The notes under the pieces are model-generated. The model was not told the origin of the DNA. It searched no databases and saw nothing but the letters and a program-made list of their open reading frames with translations. Below, piece after piece: positions 40,480-52,129 of a DNA stretch of 64,000 nucleotides. The stretch's first letter is position 1; every line of letters begins with the position of its first letter. The stretch is from Phycomyces blakesleeanus NRRL 1555(-) (Eukaryota; Mucoromycota; Mucoromycetes; Mucorales; Phycomycetaceae), in contig NW_017265149.1 of the NCBI RefSeq assembly GCF_001638985.1, forward strand, positions 801,619 to 865,618, written 5' to 3'. A program made the translations under genes and the position numbers.

Positions 40480-41019
40480 CTACAGCTTGTTCTGTGTGTA
40501 CGCCATTTGACTTACCATCAAACGCAAATAATTATGGATAATGTCATCTACTTGCGAAAGTCTCTGACCCTAGAATTGATAGAGGGTAATTTTTTTATGG
40601 GGGCGTCTTGCATAATAGTTGCGGCATACATTAAAATGATTTACTCTTTAACTGTATTTTGAATCCTTTGTCAATAAAGAGAAGCTAATTGTACAATAGG
40701 TACCTCGTTAACCTAAAGTATGAAAACAGGAAGAAAGAAATAAAAATAGCCCATATGGACCGTATAATTCTCTTTTGGCTGGTCCTTTAATGTCGCTTTA
40801 ATTGAGAGGTATTAAATATGTAATTCTGAATCTATAGTCAAGCTACAACATCAAACTTGACCACCAAAAAAAAAGTATATTTATACAGCAAAATCCTCTT
40901 TTGAAAAAGTATGTACGCTTTTCAATTCAAAAGCCTTATTTAAGACCTTTTATTTATATTTAGTAGTTATCTTCTTTTTCTTTTTATTCATTCATTCACA
41001 TTAATGATGTTCAAGACCA

Positions 41020-41036
41020 CGTCACTTTTTGTGACG
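41020..41036. promoter_or_regulatory. Inverted CRE half-sites (CGTCAC-TTTTT-GTGACG)
   Basis: Two CGTCAC/GTGACG half-sites face each other across five T, 114 bp upstream of the coiled-coil gene ATG. This may be a binding site for a spaced bZIP pair or a small hairpin. Confidence 0.4.
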
Positions 41037-41149
41037 GGTGGAGTATAAGTACAAGTCCAAGTTAACCAAGGTTTAACCATTTTACATTATTCATCGATCA
41101 AGATCATTGACATAATCTGCAATCCTAAGAAAAAGAAAAATTAATAAAA

Positions 41150-43573
41150 ATGTCATTTACCCAAAAACGCTCATCGGATGGCCTGTCTGATTCTGATGAT
41201 TCTTGGGAACGTGCAGCCCATTCGTTTCGGTAGGAGGGTGATTGCCACCAAAAGAAAAGAAAAGAAAATAAAAGAAAAAAAACCGACAGTCTCTTGCTAC
41301 ATTAGACATGAGCCTCCTAGCCTGTATGCTCGTCAAACTACAATTCTAGAGGCACAAAACGCCAAACTAGTGTAAGTAGATCAATAATAATAATAAAAAT
41401 AATAAAAAATAAAAAAGATCTATAGGGAATAATTAGATTGACAAAACACAAAACAGTATCACAAGTGATATGCTTCAGAAACAATTAGATAAGGCCAAAT
41501 CTGAATTGGCCCTACTCGAAAAAGAGTATGAGGAAGAGCACAATCGAATGAGCCAAATTAGCGCCGAGGTGAGAGGAACAGTCACCCCCCTCTATCAATT
41601 AGAAGAAGAAGAAAATACCTGTCTTATATATACATACATACATATATATCTATATCTATATCTATATTGTTCGTCTTTAAATCAATGTCTATTTAGTATG
41701 ATGAGTCTGTGAATAGCACAGTTAATTTAGCACAAGATATCTTTGAAGTTTCTACCAAAGACAAAACAGGTAAAAATAAAATAAAACATATCTTTTAAAA
41801 TAAAAATATTATGTGCGCCTGTAATTTGTCTAAGAGGCTTTCTTCAGCCCTTGTATCTCTCGATACTGATAGAACCAGCCTGGAGACTTATATTGCTGCA
41901 GATTCAGCTCTATCAGAAAAACTTCAGCATGCCCTGTATTTGTGGCATCGTCAACTTCCAATGGCAGAAGAAACAGAGGCAAGCATCTATATATATATAT
42001 TACATCTGATAGTTTATTATTATTATTATTTTTTAAGAACTAATTAACTTTATATAAAATTTTCTACTATCTAGGACGCCTCTAAAGCAAGACAATGTCC
42101 AGCAATAGAAATCGAAACTATTGTAGAGGCGTAAGTAATAAGGAGTTTTTTTTTTTAATTTCATTCTGATTTCTCCTTTCTCCTTTAGCTTTCAAACAGT
42201 CGAATGTCTTAATGCCCAAGCTGAGGCTACATGCAAAGGATATGAAGCAAAGACTCAAACAATCGAGCGTGAGCTTCAAAAACTCAACCATCTACCTCAA
42301 CTACTACCCATATTAAAGTAAATTCAAAATATCACATAATACTTTTTTTTTCTATTGTGGTATCTAATACTCCTTATTTATAAGTTCATCTATAGCTTCA
42401 TACCAAGAAGAGACTAGACGGAGTCATCAAGCAGCAGTAAATACTCAAGAGAATGAACTGGAGCCGTTATTACAAAGAATCAGCAGCCTTAGTATCCGAT
42501 CACCATTGACAGAAACTAATATCCGTAAAGATTATGAAACTATGGAGGAATTGTCTTTGCAGCTTGAAAAAGTAAAACTTTACACCCGTTCTCTGCAATT
42601 TATTTGATTTGATTTTCTTACTCACTCACTCTCTTTCTCTCTCTCTCGTTTACTTGTTAGATATGCCAAACATTACTTAATCAAAGGGCTTGTCAACAAT
42701 TGCTGACTTTTGGCTATGAAACTGACGATAAACATCAAAAGCAACAACAATACGTATATCAGGCATTGAAGGAAGAACTCGAGGAAGAATACATTTCTCA
42801 TCACGCATTTTTGGTAAGTATTTAAAGCAAGGAGTCTATATATCTTTCTACTTTTCAACAGAACTTTAAGTGATCGAATGTAAAACAGGAAAAAGCAGGT
42901 GCCTTGGATTGGCCAAACACAGGATTACAGGATCGTACAAATGCTACAGATATAATGGCATGGGCACAAGATTTACTGGGATTTGAAGACGACAAGTTAC
43001 TCTCAAATGAATCGATCGTTGAGAAGGTCAAGGTTCTTTTACAAGAAAATAAAACTTGGTACAACCAATGGCTGAAAAGTCTTGACGCGCATATGGACGT
43101 GGTTGATAAATTGTAAGAGACAATACGTATAAAATATATACATACATATTGATTCTTTTTTTTTTTTAAAAAAAAAACAAGGGATGAAGCTGAGAAGCGT
43201 ATGACCGATACTCTCTATAGCAATTCTGCCTCAACAAATGAGCTGATCTTACTTCCACAGGTAAGGAGATGTATTTTATTAAGTGATCTGATACACTATT
43301 AAAAAAAAACAATAGACATACACTGAGACTCAAAAAGAGTTGGAAAAGAGTACGATTGAACTTGGGAATGATGTAGCTGAATTGGAAGAGGTAAATACAA
43401 GCACACACACACATATATATATATGATTTCTATAGGTTCTGACATTTTGTTTTGAATATGTAAAGGAGCTTGAGCTCAGTACTAGGTTTGAACATAAAAA
43501 AGAGCTATTTACATTGTTCTTTAATGACCCAAAGGAATTTGAAGCTCACATCGCTTCTGCATCCGGTTCATAA
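41150..43573 (+). CDS. Coiled-coil protein of unknown function (possibly augmin/kinetochore-type)
   Basis: Thirteen exons: 41150-41229, 41306-41371, 41457-41568, 41697-41769, 41848-41978, 42075-42130, 42189-42317, 42385-42571, 42661-42813, 42889-43112, 43182-43260, 43316-43390 and 43466-43573, giving 490 residues with consistent phases. After a Ser/Asp-rich start (MSFTQKRSSDGLSDSDDSWE) almost the whole protein is alpha-helical with heptads, broken by a short non-coil part (GALDWPNTGLQDRTNATDIM). It ends in LFTLFFNDPKEFEAHIAS. The layout recalls microtubule-associated augmin subunits such as HAUS3, or kinetochore proteins; this is a weak guess from architecture. The intron after exon 5 uses a GC donor. 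The exon 5 acceptor at 41847 was chosen because it alone keeps frame. Confidence 0.7.
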
Positions 43574-44485
43574 TGAGCTATATACATACAGTATATGTTA
43601 TAATCCTTCTTATCGATCGATATAATGTATAAAGACTGTAATGACACACGAATTTACCTTTAATGAAATATTCTCCTTTTTTTCCCCTCAAGATACCATA
43701 CCCTTGAATATGGCAGTGTAAAAAGCATAAAAAATAAATAAAGTAGTATATTATAAAAGTAACTCAAAATTAGACATTTTAAATGTATAAAGGCGCCCTT
43801 TTATTTATTTATTTATTACTTTATTATATAATTATTTTAAATTTGACTCAAAATATGAAAATAGGTTCAAGTAGAAAACAAAAGATGAAAAATAGAAGTC
43901 AAGGGCTCAATTGTGTTTTTACCAACCTTCTTTAATATTACAAAAAGTTGATATCAAATAAGCTCCAACTGGCTCGAGCACTGAATAGCAAACGCCCAAA
44001 CTTTATACTTTATAGAGTCTTTTGCGTTGTTTACTTTAGGGAGTAGCTTGGTTTTATTGGTTATTTTTAAGAATGTCTATAGCCTCAGAAAAAGTTTACC
44101 TAACTAACTAACTAACGAACGAAAAACACTCGACTGTTGGTTCATGGCAAGACAGATAGAAAATTAATTAGATTTGTAGAAATCATAGTAATCAAGCATA
44201 ATTATTATTATTATTATTCTTGGAACTTTAGCTTGTAATGCATGTCAAATAGTCTAAACAAAACAATGAATAATAATGTAAACAGTAAAATTAATGCCTT
44301 TACAGAAACCATTTATTTCTAACAACAATGTAATGTAATGTAATGGTTTGCTTAATACTAGTGCATTAATGACTCTGGTAACCTTATAAAAGCTATTAAA
44401 AATATAGAAAATAAAAGAAACTAAAACAGATATAAATGTAGATGTAGAGTCTAATGTGTATATAGTCACTCCAAACGTAAAATGC
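43574..44485. other. Convergent intergenic spacer
   Basis: 912 bp of AT-rich DNA between convergent genes, with an (AACT)n run near 44101 and (ATT)n near 44200. No gene is seen. Confidence 0.7.
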
Positions 44486-46733
44486 TTATGAGCTGTAATT
44501 TAAAGAACTATCCTTCCTTTCAACAAGTCTTATCGTAAAATCTTTTGGCCCAAAGGTAATGCCATGAGTATCCAAAGTATCCATACTGCAGTAAACAAGG
44601 TTTCCAAAAGAATCCAATCCGGGTTCAATAGTATGGCGAGAAAGAGTGCGTACCATGACATTAAATATTTCCACCTCGGCCTACATCAAACACATAGTGA
44701 AGTGAGCTTTAGGCTACTATATACGTCTTTTTAATATAAATACACTTTACCAAATAAATACCAGGGCAGACACGTCTTTAATTCAAGTGAGATTAGTATT
44801 CCATATATATATAAAGATTTATTCTACCTTGTATAACTTCTTACAAAAGATAAATAGTTTAAGACTGACCTTCCCCATCCAAAAGCATACATATCACGAT
44901 CTTCAATCGCACCATTAGCAGAAGCAGACCATGTACGCATATCATCCAAGAAACGTTCTGGAATAAACTTTTCAGGCTCACTAAAGTTTTCTGGTCTCAT
45001 ATGCATTGTGTACATGCTCGTTATAAGTACGGTGTCTTTTGGAATAAAGTATTCGTGAAATTCAACTGTAAGAGTGTTAAGCAAAAAAAAAAAACAGGTT
45101 TTTATTACCATTTAATATTTCTTTTTAGAGAGCTTACTATCATCGGTTGAATATCGGGGAATACTAAAGTTGACCGAACTTCTAAAGCGAAGATTTTCTC
45201 TTAAAACTGCAACAATGTATGGCATCTCCTCACGATCCGAGAATACGGGCATTCGACCATATTTTGTAACAATTGCATCAATCTCAGCACACATTTTTCT
45301 TTGAATATCAGGATAATGAGGCAATATCCCAAAGAGCCAAGACATTGATAGAGATGTAGTGTCTTCACCAGCACTGATCAAATCGCCTGTTATTTCAATG
45401 ATTATCATTACTACATAGAGTATAATAGATTTGATTAAAATGTACACATCAAATGACTTACTCAAAATAACAAGCATATCCTGATCATCTAAACCGTATT
45501 CATCTTTAAAAGTCATCATTTGCTTGGCCAGGCAGTCGACATCCCCGTCTACTGCATCAGCAATCAATTTCTTCAAATCTTGATCCCGGTGTTCAATCAA
45601 TTTCTCTCTTGTATTTCCATGATAAAGATCTTCGATCCACGATAGACCAGGTAAAAAAGAAGTAAGATTACCCGAAGAGCCAACCAAAAGATTCCCCTTT
45701 TCTGTGTCTCGAATAATCTGCCTTATAAAAGGATCATCGGGAGATTGGGTAGTTTTTCCAAATACGGCCCTGAGGATTGTGTTGAATGTAGTCATCTGCA
45801 GGCTAAGTAGAGGGTTGACAGAACCGTGCTCTCGGCTATGTCTTCAATAGATTTCTGCAGTGGATCGACAAATTTTGACGACAAAACCATGAGAGCTTTT
45901 TTTTTAAAATAAATAAATATCATATATATATATCTTTAATAAGCAGACAAATAGATATATACATTTTGTTGCTCTAAAGCTTAATCGATTTCTTTAAAAG
46001 AAATAAATAAACACATCTTTGAATAACTTACCAACTGTCCGACTATTTTTCCATTTCTTGTCGGGTTGACTAAAAACAATACCTCTAAAGCAAAAAATAG
46101 AAAAGAAGTGTGAAATGAATATCATCATTTGGACGCATATAAGGCCTACCTTCCACCTTTGCTGTACATTTTGTACGAGAATTTCTGTGGATGGCGGCCT
46201 GAAGTGTTGATTCCATTCCGAACAAACAGATCGTGAGCAAGTAAAGGATCGCTTAAAAGAACCCAGCGTTGAGTACCCATTTGGAGACGGAATATTGGTC
46301 CTGTAAAATCAATAAATATTATTTGGCGCCTATGATCTATATCAAAAATTACACACAGCTTTCTTGAACTTATTACCTAGTTCTTGATGCAATTTTTCTA
46401 GTTGAAAACTAGGATTGTCTCCCAAAGACAGCATATGTCCTATTGCATTTTTTTTTCAAATATATACATATATTACCTTTAGATCACCCCTCTATCTCTT
46501 TCTCAAATTCAATAATCGATCTAGTAGTATTCAATACCGATATAAGGATACTTCTCGGACGGTGAGGGTATGTCTTTAAATCCCTCTTTGTACCAAGGGT
46601 CATTTAATCTTTGTTTCTGTTTAGAACTTGAGTATAGGCGATAGACATACTTGGCAGCCAGGCCCAACATAACAACTCCAAAAATTGGAATGATATGATT
46701 GCTGTCTTTAATTTTCAAGAGTCTATGACTCAT
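44486..46733 (-). CDS. Cytochrome P450 monooxygenase with an apparent frameshift
   Basis: Nine exons in translation order: 46733-46538, 46439-46377, 46300-46150, 46084-46032, 45895-45462, 45386-45138, 45065-44870, 44775-44751 and 44680-44486. The N-terminal anchor helix (IIPIFGVVMLGLAAKYVY) targets the ER. P450 landmarks are I-helix SAGEDTTSLS, ExxR (ENLRFR), PERF (FIPERF) and the heme loop FGWGRRVCPG, which is assembled across an intron and includes the Cys ligand in a 25-nt exon. Exon 5 has the wrong length modulo 3. The upstream frame (KSIEDIAES) stops at 45794, while the downstream frame (GSVNPLLSLQ, MTTFNTILRAVFGK) needs a shift near 45821-45838, and about ten residues of helix seem missing. 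It could be a pseudogene, a recent mutation or a base error. Substrate unknown. Confidence 0.8.
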
Positions 46734-48155
46734 GACAATATTATTATTCTGATTTGTTATTGTATTGAAAAGAGAAAGGTGCTGTGTATTTCAAAGGATT
46801 TATTATTCTTATTTTTAAGTTTAAATAAGGTGTCGAGACAAAAGCACACACTCAATTAATTTATAAATCATATGCCAACAGTCAAAATTTAACTGAATGA
46901 ATATTCTATTATGAGCTAAAGCAGAAAGAAAGAAAAGAAAAGACAGTAAAATATTAGCCGTATATTTACACAACATCTTAAAGGTACATAAAATCGAAAT
47001 ATGTGTGCATTACTTTAAGTGCGATGATATATCATTTGCACACAACTTTATTCATTTATGCGCAAGATCCACTATAAAAGTAAAAAAAAAACGAACAAAC
47101 AAAAAAAGGTTTCAAAAGTTATTGCTGTAATTTTAATTATCTTGACTTTCTCTAAATGAACTTCATTTTAGATTTTCATACATATATATTATAATCAAAT
47201 AATTTTTATCATAATTCCTTCTTTCGCTAAACTCGTAGCAGTATCTAGATATATTTTAGAAGCAAGTCCGGTTTCTATGTCAACCAGACACAGGTATACA
47301 GCTTGGTCAAGGGACATACATTAGGACTGGTTAGGTTAATCTAGATACACGACTTGTAATTCATGTTTAGAGATTCACCAAATGCAACTTTCTGACATTA
47401 TACATTTTAAGCTATGGTAGACAATTTCTCTTACTTTGCTTATTTAATTATTCTCTTTATTTATTTATGAATTACATATAGTACATCAACACAATATATA
47501 TATATATATAACAGCCATACTTATCAGAAGAGTAAATCTGCAGAGAAGATGATAAGCATGAAGCCAAGAGACTATAAGCTTGGTTAGGCAATATTCTTGG
47601 TCTGGTGAATATGGCAGAGAATCTAGGAAAATAGATTATCTCAATCTGCTGATATTTTATTTTTATTTTTTGAGTGAGGGTGTATAGTAGGAAACCAATA
47701 AATTAATTGAAATGAACAAGGGGAAAGTAAAGAAAAATAGTTTCAGCTTTGTTTCAAGCACCATAAATTGCGGGAAGACTCAAAAAACAATAAAGAAATC
47801 AACTCGTAAATAAGCTGTTCCATAATTTGACTGACATTAATAGTTGGACTAAAATGATCAAAAAAAAAACCCCCGCCAAATTCAACAATTTCAACCAAAC
47901 ATTTTTTTTTAGTATTAATGCAATTTATTAGGTTTTAATAAGGATTTGCAATTAAAAGAAAAATAATGAATTAGATTTGTGTAAAGTGATTATTGAAAAA
48001 GGTAAGGAAAGTATATCCCACTACTCTAGGGAAATAAAGAAAGAAACATTTCGAATAGCCAGAGATTTCTTCAACATGAAAATCATAAAAGGAATGTCTA
48101 AACTAAACTAAACGAATTATATTTATTTTTTTCAGCTCTTTTGTAGCTTGTTGGA
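46734..48155. other. Intergenic region, no gene seen
   Basis: 1.4 kb of AT-rich DNA between the P450 start and the 3' end of the secreted-protein gene. It holds a short (TA)n near 47500. Nothing coding is recognised on either strand. Confidence 0.7.
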
Positions 48156-48965
48156 TTAGAAATTCTTGATGATGGCGCTGGCCAAAACCTTGGCATCAAG
48201 AGAAGCGCAGGTCTTGAGGGTTGCCTCGATACAGTTCTTGACAGTGACTCCAACATCGACGCTGTAGCTTCTGGTGATATCAAGGAGAATAGGGATATGG
48301 AATCTGGCGTTCTTGATCTCAGCCTTGACGGTGGCATCGATTTCCTTGGACAACTTGACCTCAATCTTGGGAAGCTCTACCTTGAACTTGCCAATGATTT
48401 CGGCTTCAAGCTTAGCCAAGAGTTCGAGGAACTGCTCCTCGGTGAGAGTGAGCTGGCCTCTGCAGGTCTTACCCTTGAGCTCGGCTTCAATTGAGGCATA
48501 GATGGACGCATTCAGAGACGCAGTAAGAGTAGCTTCGATTTTGGCCTGGACAGATGCAGAGGTAGATGCCTTGAGAGAAACGATACGCTTATCGTGGATG
48601 CTGAGGAGACCACCGAGGATCTTGGCCTCAATGTCAAGTGAAGCATTGACCTTTTCGGTGATTGAGGTAGACAACTTCACAAAGAGCTTGGTGTGAAGCT
48701 GAGCCTTGATTTGGGCAATAACCTTGGCAGCGAAAACCTTGGTGGTAACGATGGGGTAGGTGGTTCTCTTTTCAAGTGAGTTTGGAACAATGGCAGCAGC
48801 GAATGTGTTCAAGTCGTGCTCAATGGAGCGGGAAACAAGGGCATTGGCGGCAGCATCAATTAGCTCAGAACTCTGGACGGAGTTGTAGGAGGTAGGGAGG
48901 GCGGTGGCAGTGATTGCAAAGAGTGAGAACACAACAGCACAGGTGGAGGCGATGGAGAACTTCAT
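48156..48965 (-). CDS. Secreted, helical Ala/Lys-rich protein of unknown function
   Basis: A single exon of 269 residues. The start at 48965 opens a clear signal peptide (MKFSIASTCAVVFSLFAITATA). A possible dibasic processing site (LEKRTT) lies near residue 78, suggesting a propeptide. The mature part is amphipathic-helical, with recurring short units of the type [SA]-x-[AV]-K-[IVL]-E-[AV] (SVQAKIEATLTAS, SIYASIEAELKG, FLELLAKLEAEIIGKF). Only two Cys pairs with regular spacing are visible (GKTCRG, KNCIEATLKTCAS). Such proteins are frequent among lineage-specific fungal secretome members. The regular amphipathic pattern suggests lipid or surface binding, but that is inference. A TATA box sits about 120 bp upstream. 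Its GC content is much higher than its surroundings, as expected for an expressed coding exon. Confidence 0.8.
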   Translation of the reverse strand: MKFSIASTCAVVFSLFAITATALPTSYNSVQSSELIDAAANALVSRSIEHDLNTFAAAIVPNSLEKRTTYPIVTTKVFAAKVIAQIKAQLHTKLFVKLSTSITEKVNASLDIEAKILGGLLSIHDKRIVSLKASTSASVQAKIEATLTASLNASIYASIEAELKGKTCRGQLTLTEEQFLELLAKLEAEIIGKFKVELPKIEVKLSKEIDATVKAEIKNARFHIPILLDITRSYSVDVGVTVKNCIEATLKTCASLDAKVLASAIIKNF

Positions 48966-51900
48966 GTTAAGTGAGTGAGTGAGCGAGTAGAGAGAAAGAG
49001 AGAGAGAGAGAGTAGAGAGTGGGATTGAGAAAGGAAAGGTAATGATTTGAATGATACTCAAAAAAAATAGTTAATGCATGTCCTATTTATACAATTCTTT
49101 CAAAAGACTGAAACTGTTGCACGCACCTGTCAATGAAGATCTTGAACGATAAACACATATCTTGTAACATAAAAAGTAAGCTTGTGTTAATTGATGTTCT
49201 ACAAAAATGGCTCTTTATCCTGTCACAAAATCCAAGCTGCTGAAGTACATAGAGAAAATATTATAAAAAATAAAGCAGGGTATATGTATAGATAATGACG
49301 AATGAATGTGCTTGATTGGTAAAGTTAGAAATGATGGGAAAGCCACTTGGGTCTATTATTGATGCAACACTCTATTCTATGTTTTCCAAAAGTAGGCATT
49401 TGGAGAATTCTTCTAAAAAGGATATATTATTTAGCAATGGAATAGAACATAAGGTCAAATAAAAAAAGCATATGGGCGTGTAACACTCCAGTCTACAAAA
49501 AATGAATGTGCTAGAAAATGGAGGAGCAATGGGCACATCTGTAAAAAAGAAACAGTAGGACAAATAAAAGCGGATCTGCAATCAAAAACAGGCGGTTTTG
49601 TACCTCCTCTGAATTTTTCCCGAGAAAAATAAACCGTAACCGTAACCGTAACAATAATCGCACAAATAATATAAATGTGTATACACATTATGATTGGCCG
49701 TATTTCAATTTTATTCTTTAAGTATTTAGTAGTGCAGGGTGCTGGAGTTTTGGAAGCCTTTCAATGTACTGGTTAGTGATCTGTATGGGTTTTGCAATCA
49801 CTCCAAGCGACAAACAGTAAATTACTATGCCATCTTACATCTTAGTTTTTTTTTTACTCAAATAAACTTCCATAATATAACTGACATTCTACTATAAAAG
49901 TCGCTATTTACTTTTAATAAGACTTGTCAAGGTGTTTTTTTTTTGAAATTGACAATCATAGTCTAAGTGGGTATTATGGTTGTTGGGAATGGACAGCATA
50001 ATTTTTGTCCAAACTGACAATTCGATTTCAATAACTGCAATTTTTTTTTTGGCTTAACGACATTTATTTTTCACAGTGACAATAGTTACCAGTAGCACTG
50101 TATCAACAATCATCTTTAGTTTCAACAAGCTACTTTCGTACTTTGGATAAAGAAGTCCAACTGTATTATCCTCTCTTTTATTCCCCTTGATTAACATATT
50201 TACTTGCTTAGAAAATTATAAAAACCGGATTTCTTTTTTTAAAAAAAAAGCAAAGCCCTGTATTTTCAAGTGTTTGGTTGAGTGTTATGCAACGCCAATA
50301 ATAACTGTCGATAGATGTCAAATGGAAGCACGATATTAACATGTGTAGAGTTCATTGTACAAAGTACAATGTTTGAATATTTCTCTTATAATAAACAGTA
50401 CTCTATGTATAAATTCTCCTTTTCAAGGCATTTGTGGGTGTTCATGAAAAATGCTTCAGCGTAGTACAATATTTCCAACATAGAATAAGACTAGTGTACA
50501 AACAAATGAAGTGCATGATTTTCATGGCTTCTGTTGGACTGTTGAATACAAAGCTGGGTAGATTTCCGGCAGCACAAAAAAAATACGTTTGGTATCAAAA
50601 TATCGAAATTATTCCATGTGGATTTCGCAAGCGCCATAAAATATTCTCCACACTTTTCTACATGTGAATTTCAATTTCCAACAAGTTATACCAATAACCA
50701 GAGCTCATCTTTATTTCATACAATTAATATTTTGTAACATTAATATTCCATATACTTTTTGTTCAAATTGAACAAAAAAAAAAGAGCTATTTTTATAAAA
50801 TAAAAATAAAGCTATTCGATATTTGGAGATCTGCGTACATCTTTTATGTAAACTAAAAGAAAGTTATACACACAGACGAATATCTTTCTTACTATACTTT
50901 TTTTGGGTGGCATAGTGGTATATGCTCCTATGATATTAATAAGAAAGAAACAATATATAAAGCGCTCTGTTTTTTTTTTGGCAAGAATAAGGATCAATAA
51001 GTTGATACTATTATTATACGACTTGTGAAACTATAAGCACATCATTTCTATTGATTTAATTTGATTGCAAGCTTTAGTCAGTAAACAAAAAAGTAATTAA
51101 AATAGATCTGAATATAGATAATACCAACACCATTACTATCATTAATATTTATAACAATCATCTCCTATTTTATTACTTAAGCAACCAAAGCTGTTTGTAA
51201 TCATATAATCATTAGAATTCTATAATTATATATTTTTTGCTAAAAAGTTTTTCCAGTATTTCTTCTGCAGACTGCCAAAGTCATTCCAACTAAATCGAGG
51301 ACTCTTTATTTCATCAACAAATACACTGTTGGTTTTTGTTACAGAAAGTATAGATAAGTTTTGATAGGGAGAGAATCTATGGTTACCGAGACGTCTTTTC
51401 TTATAACCATAAAAAGGCAATTTACTTTAAAGCTAATATGAAAAGTCTCTTATATTATCTACAAAACAAACTGCATTTAATTAGTTAATTGTATTGTAAG
51501 CTTCTATACAAAAAAAGAAGATCCTACTTTCTGTGAATATTGGGTTAGCTCCAAAGCTACCATTTGCTTGGAAACAATATTAAGAAACAAAGCAAAATGT
51601 TAACAGTTTCTACTTTTATTTATAATATTCAAAGTAACTTTCAAGCTCTCCAAGACGAAGGAGAATAATACTAATGATGTTATGTTTGGGAATTTTGTTG
51701 GATACTAGATACTTAAAACAATCAGTGGATCCAGACTTGGTCAAATAAAACATTCATTTATAAGCTATGTTTGGTTTGCGATATCTATATCTATATAAAC
51801 TACCAATGGTTTTGCTTGTTCTAATGATAGTTAAGGATTAATGATAGTAATATTAATAAAGATGCCTAGCTTGATTATTTTATACGTTTCTTAAGACTAT

Positions 51901-52129
51901 AAATAATGTACTCATTAATGTACAAATATGTTATACTTATTAATGACATGCTTATAAACATTTTTGTTAATTTTATTTTTCTATAAGTTTAGTAGATATA
52001 CATCTTGATTACAAATCACAAATCAATCTCTGCCTAGTAATCAATTTCAGCTTTACTATAAAAAATTCTAAAGATAAATGTTGCGAGAATGATCGAAAGT
52101 AAAGCAAAAAAAAGGGCAATTTCCCTGCT
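48966..52129. other. 3.2-kb intergenic region
   Basis: Apart from the promoter of the secreted-protein gene near 49.0-49.1 kb I see no gene. Open frames such as 50434-50667 lack protein-like composition and known motifs. The DNA is AT-rich with a short GTAACC repeat near 49632-49650. Confidence 0.65.
49084..49091 (-). promoter_or_regulatory. TATA box of the secreted-protein gene
   Basis: TATAAATA on the minus strand, 119-126 bp before the start codon at 48965, followed by a GA/CT-rich leader. Confidence 0.5.

Larger units (their letters stand above)
39342..41149. other. Intergenic region with CRE-like sites and a large TA microsatellite
   Basis: 1.8 kb of AT-rich DNA. It holds the probable promoter of the 901-residue protein gene, a possible tiny gene or remnant at 39892-40249, a (TA)n tract and a CRE-type hairpin ahead of the coiled-coil gene. 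Confidence 0.6.

Noticed and set aside
44486..44784. P450 lacking its heme cysteine, as the exon 7 frame alone would suggest
   Set aside because: Splicing to the 25-nt exon restores FGWGRRVCPG, so the motif is intact.
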